From Gammaproteobacteria bacterium (lineage in GTDB: Bacteria > Pseudomonadota > Gammaproteobacteria > UBA9214), in NCBI GenBank assembly GCA_022340485.1, contig JAJDNX010000075.1, positions 1 through 57,634 on the forward strand: a stretch of 57,634 bases of DNA. Reading direction: 5' to 3'. Position numbers and translations under genes: made by a program. Below, one piece after another: positions 47,396-54,790 of the stretch (within the stretch, counting starts at the first letter, position 1; each line of letters starts with the position of its first letter). The notes beneath the pieces were generated by a model. It was given only the letters and a program-made list of their open reading frames with translations, ran no database searches and was not told where the DNA came from.

Positions 47396-48657
47396 ATGAT
47401 ATGAAAAAAGTCCACATTTTTACCAGTGCTGCGTTCAACTATATCCCCAAGGCGCGTGTACTGTTTCGTTCACTACGCGAGCATCATCCTGAATGTGTGC
47501 TGCATCTTGCCCTGGCTGACGAGGGGCATAGCGACATCGACCTGTCGCAGGAACCGTTTGACTCGGTACTGCCGGTCAGCGAGCTGGATATTCCCGACCA
47601 CCGGGGGTGGGCATTCACCCATGACATCGTCGAACTGGCAACAGCCATCAAGCCTTACGCCTTTCTGAAGATCATGTCCATGCCAGATTGCGGCAAGGTC
47701 CTTTACCTGGACCCAGACACGGTGGTGTTTTCGAGGCTGGACGATATTATCAATGCACTTGATGAGAGCAACCTGGCACTGACGCCACACCAGACAGAAC
47801 CCGAGGATAGCATCAGCGCCGTTATCGATAACGAGATCTGCAGCCTCAAGCATGGGGTATTCAATATCGGCTTTCTCGGTGTGGCTGCAACGGATGAAGG
47901 CTTCCGTTTTGCCAACTGGTGGGCACAACGACTCTACCATTTCTGCCGTGCAGATATCTGTAATGGCCTGTTTACCGACCAGAAGTGGATTGACCTGGTA
48001 CCGGCATTCTTCGAGGGTATCGCTGTGATGCGCAGTGGGCGGCTGAACCTGGCCACCTGGAACCTGACAACCCGGGAGTTGACGGGTGATTTAGAGAGTG
48101 GCTTCCAGGTCGATGGTGAACCGCTGGGCTTTTACCACTTCACCGGCTTTGATAGTGGTGCTCACCGTATCATGGCGGCCAAGAATGCCGATGGGAACCC
48201 GTCGGTGCAAGCACTTATCGGCTGGTATGAACAGGAAATTCGGGATCTGGGCAAAGATCCGCTGGCGCAGATTCCATGGGCCTTCAATACCTTCAGCAAT
48301 GGCGATAAGATTATCCGTTCGCAGCGGTTGATCTACCGTGAACGCGTTGATCTCCAGGCAGCTTTTCCCGATCCCTTTGATGCTGAAGGCTACCTGGCGT
48401 GGTGGAACAAACAGGGCAGGTCGGAATACCCGGGGCTGTTCGATGCAGCAACTGAAGCCGCGACCTATTCCGAACTATCTGCCAGCCTGACACCGGGTTT
48501 TCGGGCCGGCAAGCAGACCATTAACTGGAATACAACCCTGTCGCTATTCCGATCCGCCTTGCAGGATCCCGCCACACGGAAGTGCCTGATCCGGCGTGGT
48601 TGGCGGGTGCTACGGCGGGAAGGAGTCGCCGGTATTCGCCAGCGACTTGGTTCATGA
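47392..48657 (+). CDS. GT8-like glycosyltransferase
   Basis: 421 residues. GT-A type: KVHIFTSAAFNYIPKARVLFRSL at the N terminus, a D-x-D-type metal site in VLYLDPDTVVFSRLDD (residues about 104-118), GVFNIGFLGV, and a late PSVQALIGWYEQEI. The arrangement suggests a retaining glycosyltransferase acting on a glycan or lipid-linked acceptor. A C-terminal extension (about 280-421) is of unknown role. Overlaps the preceding GT by 4 bases (ATGA), so the two are probably co-translated. 56 bases separate it from the ABC permease gene. Confidence 0.85.
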   Translation: MNDMKKVHIFTSAAFNYIPKARVLFRSLREHHPECVLHLALADEGHSDIDLSQEPFDSVLPVSELDIPDHRGWAFTHDIVELATAIKPYAFLKIMSMPDCGKVLYLDPDTVVFSRLDDIINALDESNLALTPHQTEPEDSISAVIDNEICSLKHGVFNIGFLGVAATDEGFRFANWWAQRLYHFCRADICNGLFTDQKWIDLVPAFFEGIAVMRSGRLNLATWNLTTRELTGDLESGFQVDGEPLGFYHFTGFDSGAHRIMAAKNADGNPSVQALIGWYEQEIRDLGKDPLAQIPWAFNTFSNGDKIIRSQRLIYRERVDLQAAFPDPFDAEGYLAWWNKQGRSEYPGLFDAATEAATYSELSASLTPGFRAGKQTINWNTTLSLFRSALQDPATRKCLIRRGWRVLRREGVAGIRQRLGS

Positions 48658-48713
48658 ACAGGTGCCGGAAAAGCATTGTCGTGTCAGTAAACAAGTTTAT
48701 CGGGTGTTGAACC

Positions 48714-49469
48714 ATGAGGGCCCATCTGGATCTGATCAAGTACAAGGTGTATGCAGAGCTCAGTGCGGAAGCTGCCAGGACATTTCTGGGGATTCTATGG
48801 TGGGTAATCGAGCCTGTCCTGTACATGTCAGTGTTTTATTTCATTTTTGGTGTTCTGTTCCAGCGCGGTGGTGAGGGGTTCGTCTACTTTCTGCTAGTAG
48901 GACTGGTGGTATGGAAATGGTTTGACAGTTCCATACGTAGCGGCATGGTATCCCTGCAAACAAATGCGGCCGTGATAGTGCAGGTCTACCAGCCGAAATT
49001 CATCTTTCCGGTGATCGTCGTGCTCATTAACACCGCCAAGTTTCTGTTCGTCATGCTGCTGTTGCTGCTGTTTCTTCTGGTTTCCGGAAAGCCTGCGTCA
49101 GCCAGCTGGTTGGCATTGCTGCCATTGATCAGCGTTCAGTGTGTATTTATTGCAAGTATTACCAGTTTGTTTGCAACTGTTATACCTTTTGTTCCCGATT
49201 TCAAATGGGTCGTGGAAAATGGATTGACCATGTTGTTTTTCCTGTCCGGGGTATTTTTTGATATCAGTGCCATGCCGGAGAACTTCCAGGTTTGGTTGAG
49301 GCTGAACCCGATGGCCGTGCTGATCGACAATTACCGAAACGTGCTGCTGCAAGGACAGATGCCGGACTGGTGGCAATTATTCTGGGTGCTGCTGTTCTCC
49401 AGCATCCTGATATTGGCCGCTCTGCGGGTATTTAATCGCTTCGATCGAATCTATCCAAAACTGGTCTGA
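48714..49469 (+). CDS. ABC-2 permease for polysaccharide export (Wzm/KpsM-like)
   Basis: 251 residues with six spans. Wzm features: the N-terminal amphipathic stretch (LIKYKVYAELSAEAARTFLGILWWVIEPVLYM), then FYFIFGVLFQRGGEGFVYFLLVGLVVWKWFDSS, and the C-terminal MAVLIDNYRNVLLQG, which match O-antigen/capsule exporters. Paired with the ATPase gene after 2 bases. Exports undecaprenol-linked or phospholipid-linked glycan across the inner membrane in the characterised systems. No glycan-modifying or ligation partner is seen nearby. Confidence 0.92.
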   Translation: MRAHLDLIKYKVYAELSAEAARTFLGILWWVIEPVLYMSVFYFIFGVLFQRGGEGFVYFLLVGLVVWKWFDSSIRSGMVSLQTNAAVIVQVYQPKFIFPVIVVLINTAKFLFVMLLLLLFLLVSGKPASASWLALLPLISVQCVFIASITSLFATVIPFVPDFKWVVENGLTMLFFLSGVFFDISAMPENFQVWLRLNPMAVLIDNYRNVLLQGQMPDWWQLFWVLLFSSILILAALRVFNRFDRIYPKLV

Positions 49470-49471
49470 CC

Positions 49472-50206
49472 GTGGATGGTAAAAAAGTAATCCTCAGCCT
49501 GAAAAATACCGGTCTTTTCTACAAACGCAGGACCGGCTTTCTCCGGCACGATAAATTCTGGGCGCTGCGGGATGTCAGCTTTGATCTCTATCATGGCGAG
49601 ACCCTGGGCATCATTGGTAAAAACGGGGTGGGCAAGAGCACATTGTTACGCATGATTGCCGGAATTATGGATCCGGACCGGGGTGAGGTAATCAGGCATG
49701 AATCCTTGCGAGCTTCCCTGCTTGCTTTGCAGGTAGGTTTTATTCCGCACCTGACGGGCCGGCAGAATGCTATTCTCAGCGGCCTGTTGCTTGGCCTGTG
49801 CCGGGCGGATGTCGAGGTTCTGTTACCCAGGATTTTTGAATTTTCCGAGTTGGGTGACTTTATTGATCAACCTGTTCGCAGTTATTCAACGGGGATGAAG
49901 GCACGTCTCGGCTTTTCTGTCGCCCTGTATGTTGACCCCGATATTCTGCTTATCGACGAGGTGCTGGGAGTAGGGGACGTCGACTTCCGCAATAAATCCG
50001 CTGATGCCATACGGGAGATTACCAAATCGGACAAGACAGTCGTTATAGTTTCACACAATAATGAGCTGATTCGCAGCTTGTGTGACCGGGTTGTCTGGAT
50101 AGAAAACGGACATACTCAGGGTGTCGGTTCGGCGGACGCCATAACCAAGCAGTACCAGCAGCGCCACACATCAGTGGCTGCCAGGGAAATGACGAACTCG
50201 GGATAA
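49472..50206 (+). CDS. ABC ATPase for polysaccharide export (Wzt/KpsT-like)
   Basis: 244 residues from a GTG. Walker A GKNGVGKSTL, Q-loop region, signature YSTGMKARL (the polysaccharide-exporter variant of LSGGQ), Walker B ILLIDEVLGVGD, and switch His in VSHNNELI. No C-terminal carbohydrate-binding domain of the O9a Wzt type, which suggests a chain-length-independent export route like KpsT. Partner of the permease at 48714 (2-base gap). Confidence 0.93.
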   Translation: MDGKKVILSLKNTGLFYKRRTGFLRHDKFWALRDVSFDLYHGETLGIIGKNGVGKSTLLRMIAGIMDPDRGEVIRHESLRASLLALQVGFIPHLTGRQNAILSGLLLGLCRADVEVLLPRIFEFSELGDFIDQPVRSYSTGMKARLGFSVALYVDPDILLIDEVLGVGDVDFRNKSADAIREITKSDKTVVIVSHNNELIRSLCDRVVWIENGHTQGVGSADAITKQYQQRHTSVAAREMTNSG

Positions 50207-50241
50207 GTAGTCATTGAGAACGGGAGGGAAAGAAGCCAAGC

Positions 50242-51405
50242 ATGAATGATCATCTGCACACCACTGTGACACACCGCAATAAAGCGGTGATAGTGCTTGG
50301 CATGCACCGCAGCGGCACCTCGGCACTTGCGGGGTTGTTGCACGAGCTGGGGCTCGAGATGGGGACGTCACTCATGTCCGGGCGCGAAGACGAAAATGAA
50401 AAGGGCTTCTGGGAACACGAGAAGATCGTGTCGATCCATGATCGCCTGCTGGCTCAGCTTGGATCGAGCTGGTCAGATACGGGCCCATTACCACCGGACT
50501 GGTTCCGGTGTGATTTAGCAAGGCAATGCCAAGACGAGATCTGCCAGGTGCTGGAGGCAGACTTCGGGACGGAGTCGCTGTGGGCGTTGAAGGATCCGCG
50601 GATGTGCAGGCTAATGCCATTGTGGAAACCGGTGTTTGAGAGGGTCAACATTGAGCCGCTGTTTATATTAATTGTGCGCAATCCGCTGGAAGTGGCTGCC
50701 TCGCTGCAGCGCAGGGACAATATGGATCGTTCTCATGCCCTGCTACTCTGGTTGCAATATAACCTGGCGGCAGTCAAGTCGACGGCCGGTTACCAGCGCC
50801 GGTTTCTGACGTTTGCACAGTTGCTTGAGCAGGGTGCTCCCCGGCTGGAGGAAATACTTCGGGGCTTTCTGCAGCAACCTGCCGGGCTGTCGTTCGCAGC
50901 TGCGGGAGCGAGCAAGTTCCTGAGCAGCGAGCTGCGACACCATGTTATGAGTGACCGTTCCCTGGAGGATGTGCCGGATATTATCAACCGGCTGTACCGG
51001 TTGCTGGTCAATGCAGCCGCAAGCGGGGACGGGGTTGAAGACGCTGAGTGGCAGGCAGTCCAGGGCCTGTACCTGGAGAGCACACGCTTGCTGAATCCGT
51101 GGCTGGACCTGTCAGATGCGCTACGACGGGACCTCACAAGCAGGAACATCGCCTTTGACGACTTGCAGCGGGAAAACGAGCAGTTAACCCGTGGTCTGCG
51201 GCATGCCGAGGCGCTGGTGCAGGAACGGGAAGCGCATGTGCAAGTGCTTGACAAGGCCCTGCAGGAAGCACAAGCGCTGGTGCAGGAACGTAATGAGCGG
51301 GTCGACGAACTAACTGTGGCCTTGCAGGAGGCAACCCGCTATGTTCGCCAGCATGAGACCAGTATCTCGACACTCACAGCCGAGCTGGAGCAGCTCAAAC
51401 AGTGA
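50242..51405 (+). CDS. Sulfotransferase-family protein with C-terminal coiled coil
   Basis: 387 residues. The 5'-phosphosulfate loop is in VIVLGMHRSGTSALAGLL (residues about 16-33), and a WALKDPRMCRLMPLW block with LFILIVRNPLEVAASLQ carries the 3'-phosphate motif (R-x7-S). The last third (about 310-387) is a long Gln/Glu/Leu coiled coil with three 21-residue repeats. Likely transfers sulfate from PAPS to a glycan; acceptor unknown. The GMHRSGTS loop is the common glycan-sulfotransferase-like variant. Follows the exporter genes at 35 bases, so it belongs to the cluster. Confidence 0.85.
   Translation: MNDHLHTTVTHRNKAVIVLGMHRSGTSALAGLLHELGLEMGTSLMSGREDENEKGFWEHEKIVSIHDRLLAQLGSSWSDTGPLPPDWFRCDLARQCQDEICQVLEADFGTESLWALKDPRMCRLMPLWKPVFERVNIEPLFILIVRNPLEVAASLQRRDNMDRSHALLLWLQYNLAAVKSTAGYQRRFLTFAQLLEQGAPRLEEILRGFLQQPAGLSFAAAGASKFLSSELRHHVMSDRSLEDVPDIINRLYRLLVNAAASGDGVEDAEWQAVQGLYLESTRLLNPWLDLSDALRRDLTSRNIAFDDLQRENEQLTRGLRHAEALVQEREAHVQVLDKALQEAQALVQERNERVDELTVALQEATRYVRQHETSISTLTAELEQLKQ
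51205..51393 (+). repeat. Three tandem 63-bp units encoding 21-residue coiled-coil repeats
   Basis: Units 51205-51267, 51268-51330 and 51331-51393 begin AEALVQERE, AQALVQERN and ATRYVRQHE. Each encodes three heptads; the first two are near-identical in DNA (GCGCTGGTGCAGGAACG), suggesting recent duplication. Confidence 0.85.
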
Positions 51406-51462
51406 CGTACGAAGACCCGTAAACTTTCCTGAAGAATCGATTAGTTAAGGTTACCAGGATTG

Positions 51463-52809
51463 ATGAATATGCAGAGACTACTTGAAGGCAGCTGCTCCCA
51501 ACTGAAAGGTGTCGAGCTGGATTCGAGCGGTGCCATCAATGCTACCTCGGTCGGCACAAGTCCCTACTGGTTGCTGGAAGGGGTTGACCTGGAAAAACAC
51601 TATCTACATATTCGTCTAAGTGTGGTGCCACAGAAAGATGACCCGGGAGCCTACTACTATTGCAAACTGTATTTTCTAGAGATGGGCCAGAAAAAGTTCG
51701 ATGAGTCACACAGCCTGACCCTGCCTATAACCCGTTTTGGCGAATTCGATGACTATAACTTCAAGTGCCTTGTCTTTCAGCAAAAGAAAATCGTTGCAGT
51801 ACGGTTTCATCCATTCAGCCATCGAGGACGAATACAAATACAGGAATTCGAATTCCGCCCTTATGCACAGCACCCAAGACCTGAACTGGCCAGGCTCTCA
51901 GGCACTGTTCATCCACTGCTGCTGAGTTTCTTTTCCCGGTCCGGCAGCACCCTGGTGATGAAAATACTGACTCAGCACCCTGAAGTGACAGGTTACACAA
52001 AGGGTACGCATGAGGCACATTTCCTCAGGTACTTCTCCAGCCTGTATGACATGATCAAGGCGTCACATATTTACTCCGGTGATCACAGCGATGGAACTTT
52101 ACTGAAGCGGCTCGAGGTACTCTCCCAGCACTATAGACCTGACTGTGTCTTGCCCAAACCCGTCGAGTTTTCCCAGTACCTCGACCTGGGTGTTTTTCGT
52201 TCGTATTACGCCAGGTTTCTGACCGACTTTCTGCCGGAGATGCTTGCTGATATGGAAGCGCCCGGACTACAGTCTGCAAAATACTATATCGAGAAACATA
52301 TGGATGGCACACCATTTGGCTGGACAAGGTCGATGCTGGAGCTGTTTCCGGAGCTAAAGATAGTGATGCTGTTTCGTGACCCCCGGGATGTACTGATCTC
52401 TTTCGATGCCTTCCGGAAGCGCGAGCCTATCAATCCCCTGAAAGGTGGCGACCTTGCCGGACAGGTCGAAAATATTATGCGGCACTATACTGGCCGGCTG
52501 AGCCTGCATGATGAGTATCAGGACCGTGTATTCATCCTCCGCTATGAAGATCTAATGCAGAAACCTGTGGAAGTGCTGCTGCCAATGCTGCATTTTCTCG
52601 GGCTGGATGACGGTGAGGATTCGCTGGAGAAGATGTTGCAGCCGCTGCAAAACCGTGACTTGCAGTCCAGAAGGCATATTACGGCGGACGGTAAAAGGCA
52701 TAGTGTGGGTCGCTGGCAGCATGATCCACAGGTAGCGGTTGCCAAACTATTCGCCGCACACGCCGGAATCATAACCAAACTCGGATACCCAATGCACGAC
52801 GGTAGATGA
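51463..52809 (+). CDS. Sulfotransferase-domain protein
   Basis: 448 residues from the ATG at 51463 (a TTG lies in frame one codon before). Residues 1 to about 140 form a beta-rich domain (LEGVDLEKHYLHIRLSVVPQ, RFGEFDDYNFKCLVF) of unknown role. The sulfotransferase part starts near 145: PLLLSFFSRSGSTLVMKILTQHP is the PAPS 5' loop, and KIVMLFRDPRDVLISFDAF is the 3'-phosphate loop; EDLMQKPVEVLLPMLHFLGL fits the family C terminus. Second sulfotransferase in the cluster, with 57 bases before it. Acceptor unknown. Confidence 0.85.
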   Translation: MNMQRLLEGSCSQLKGVELDSSGAINATSVGTSPYWLLEGVDLEKHYLHIRLSVVPQKDDPGAYYYCKLYFLEMGQKKFDESHSLTLPITRFGEFDDYNFKCLVFQQKKIVAVRFHPFSHRGRIQIQEFEFRPYAQHPRPELARLSGTVHPLLLSFFSRSGSTLVMKILTQHPEVTGYTKGTHEAHFLRYFSSLYDMIKASHIYSGDHSDGTLLKRLEVLSQHYRPDCVLPKPVEFSQYLDLGVFRSYYARFLTDFLPEMLADMEAPGLQSAKYYIEKHMDGTPFGWTRSMLELFPELKIVMLFRDPRDVLISFDAFRKREPINPLKGGDLAGQVENIMRHYTGRLSLHDEYQDRVFILRYEDLMQKPVEVLLPMLHFLGLDDGEDSLEKMLQPLQNRDLQSRRHITADGKRHSVGRWQHDPQVAVAKLFAAHAGIITKLGYPMHDGR

Positions 52810-52870
52810 GCATCCCTGCTATGTTGTTGTTTCGCGTTCAGTTACTGGTTTATCTGCATCAACTAAACAA

Positions 52871-52966
52871 CTGGGGTGGTCCCAGACCGTGTGAAAACTG
52901 TAAATTTTGAGCAGCACGCAGCCCCATGCGGCATCCCGTAGCCGCTATTTCAATGGCCGATATTAT
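52871..52966. other. Possible insertion-sequence terminus
   Basis: The short stretch GGTCCCAGACCGTGTGAAAA lies between two convergent genes. It resembles ends of insertion sequences that I remember from proteobacteria, but no matching transposase or second end is visible. Low confidence. Confidence 0.2.
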
Positions 52967-54178
52967 TTAGCGACACTCCACAGCACGCGCCATTCGCACA
53001 ATGTTCGTAGTCTTGTACTCGTCAAACCTCCGTATCGATGGTGCAAATCCATCCGCGTACACCTGGAGCTTGAACTGCCCGTTACTATCCAACGGAATTC
53101 TCAGAAAGTAGCTGCCTGTGCCGTCGCACGAGAACATATACTGACCGTTTGCCAGCACCATGGCACAGATTGGAGTCTCGCTGTTCTGTAACCGTATGTC
53201 ACCGGCGATGTAGATCTGTTTGCCTGCAGATCCGGGCACAAAAGCCGGTTCGTAAGGTACGTTGTAGTCGGGACAAACACCTGAACGCGTCAACACGACG
53301 GCTTCTGTAGTGGAATCCGGCAATGTATCGATCTTCGGGAAAAATCCGTGTGCATAGATCTGGCGCTTCACCGTGCCGTCACTTTGCCGCGGCAGGCCTT
53401 CCAATGAGAATACCCCTACGGGGTTGCACGAGAACATGTACTGTCCGCTGGCCAGCACCATGGCACAGATATCCGTTCCGTCAGGAGTTTTTATTGTGCC
53501 GCTGAGATCGACTGGTGGTTTGACATTTGTGCTGATTAGGACCCTGTCTTCTCTACCATCTGAATCCTCATCAATACTTTTGACCGTACCGAGGTAGTTT
53601 GCTAACCAGGTTGTACCGGACTCCACATCTTCATACCATTGTCCCACTAAATAGCCGTATATCCGATCCGTGTTGCTAAACCTTATCGTTTCATAAGTTC
53701 CTGCTGGCGCCGTGACTGTCTCCATTCCCACTACCGTAGAATGCGATTCATAATCGAGAATAAATGTGCCGTAAAAGTCAAAAACAAACCTTGCCTTGCC
53801 ACTGCTATAAACAGTATCACCAATATTCATAATCCTGTTGGCAGCAATCATCGGTGGCTCAAAATACAGCCATCCTTCACCAGGGATATGTGCAGCATGT
53901 ACCCTTATGCCCTGTATGTCATTCGTCCAGTATTCAAATGCCTCACCGTAAGGGCTGCCTTTATAGCTGATCGCCTTGGTGGCAACGCCATTGATCATGG
54001 TGGTGCCTGGTAACACCGTCATCGTTTCGTTATAGGTGCCTTCATATCCTGTAACACGGTAGGTCCACGAGTTGCCATTAGTGAGAGGAAAGTACTCAGA
54101 GGTCGTTTCACCGAAAATAACCCCTGCTTGTGTTAACAAGTACAGAGCAAAACCAGCGATGATGAATTTCTTGGTCAA
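52967..54178 (-). CDS. Secreted protein with two C-x12-C domains
   Basis: 403 residues. Signal peptide: KKFIIAGFALYLLTQAGVIFG (cut near residue 23). Residues about 25-220 form a beta-rich domain beginning EYFPLTNGNSWTYRVTG and containing VTAPAGTYETIRF, a pattern seen in other secreted proteins of unknown function. Two C-x12-C domains follow: about 225-285 (Cys238/Cys251, DICAMVLASGQYMFSC) and about 326-385 (Cys338/Cys351, PICAMVLANGQYMFSC). These match the two in the S8 protease at 42043. An EF-like DEDSDGREDR (residues about 203-212) may bind calcium. No named family. Convergent with the sulfotransferase gene and 3.5 kb to 12 kb away from the other copies, across the glycan cluster. Confidence 0.82.
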   Translation of the reverse strand: MTKKFIIAGFALYLLTQAGVIFGETTSEYFPLTNGNSWTYRVTGYEGTYNETMTVLPGTTMINGVATKAISYKGSPYGEAFEYWTNDIQGIRVHAAHIPGEGWLYFEPPMIAANRIMNIGDTVYSSGKARFVFDFYGTFILDYESHSTVVGMETVTAPAGTYETIRFSNTDRIYGYLVGQWYEDVESGTTWLANYLGTVKSIDEDSDGREDRVLISTNVKPPVDLSGTIKTPDGTDICAMVLASGQYMFSCNPVGVFSLEGLPRQSDGTVKRQIYAHGFFPKIDTLPDSTTEAVVLTRSGVCPDYNVPYEPAFVPGSAGKQIYIAGDIRLQNSETPICAMVLANGQYMFSCDGTGSYFLRIPLDSNGQFKLQVYADGFAPSIRRFDEYKTTNIVRMARAVECR

Positions 54179-54790
54179 AACACTTCATCTCCAGTATCGT
54201 AATTATGCTAAGTAATTCAATAGATTGGTGTATTGATACAGATCAACTAAACCGCGATTAACTAAAATGAACTGCACATAACTGAATTGCATGTAAGGCG
54301 AACAGGGCGGTAACTGAACAGATCATACTGTCCGCATGCTTCTGTACCTTGGGCTTGGGTTCTTTTGTTTCCGCTTTTTCTTCTATTAATCGAGTATCTT
54401 CTGGATCACTACAGGTGCTTCACAAGCAATCACCTTGACCCTGCCGCCACATTCATGGCAAATCTCGATGTCTACACAGCAGGGTTTAAAGACACCGTGG
54501 GGGCGAGTCAGGTTGACGCGGGGCTTGGTCCCAGGGCGCCAGCCCACGACAAAAGGGGAAAGTAGGCACGCCATCGCCAAAAAGTTCAGAAATAACGCAT
54601 GGAGATGCCGGTTCTGCATCAGGCCTGGAGCTGGATAGATTGTCGGTGGCGCCACTATCGCCGGCAGTTTCGCTCCCGGGGATAGATTGATTATCGTTGT
54701 ATTCCACACACCGGACTCTTATTCTTGCCATACGGGGAGCGGCGCAAAGCCTGACATACCTTGTTATTCTGTCCGGAGATATCAAGCCAG
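54179..54790. other. Gene-poor stretch before trkA
   Basis: About 610 bases. Contains the promoter of the secreted-protein gene, an IS91-like transposase scrap at about 54315-54530, and, close to trkA, a GGAGATATC ribosome binding site. Nothing else recognised. Confidence 0.5.
54315..54530 (-). pseudogene. IS91-like transposase C-terminal scrap
   Basis: The minus-strand frame reads GVFKPCCVDIEICHECGGR followed by VKVIACEAPVVIQKILD and then stops (TAA at 54386). This resembles the end of IS91-type transposases (IDxExCxxCGGxxxVIA, then PxVIxKIL). A one-base shift just before the stop continues as EEKAETKEPKPK, another feature of such tails, so the gene is also frameshifted. No inverted repeats or full transposase nearby. 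Most of the element is missing. Confidence 0.65.

Noticed and set aside
52871-52900. Clear insertion sequence between the sulfotransferase and the secreted protein
   Set aside because: Only one end-like motif; no transposase, no matching inverted repeat and no target duplication.
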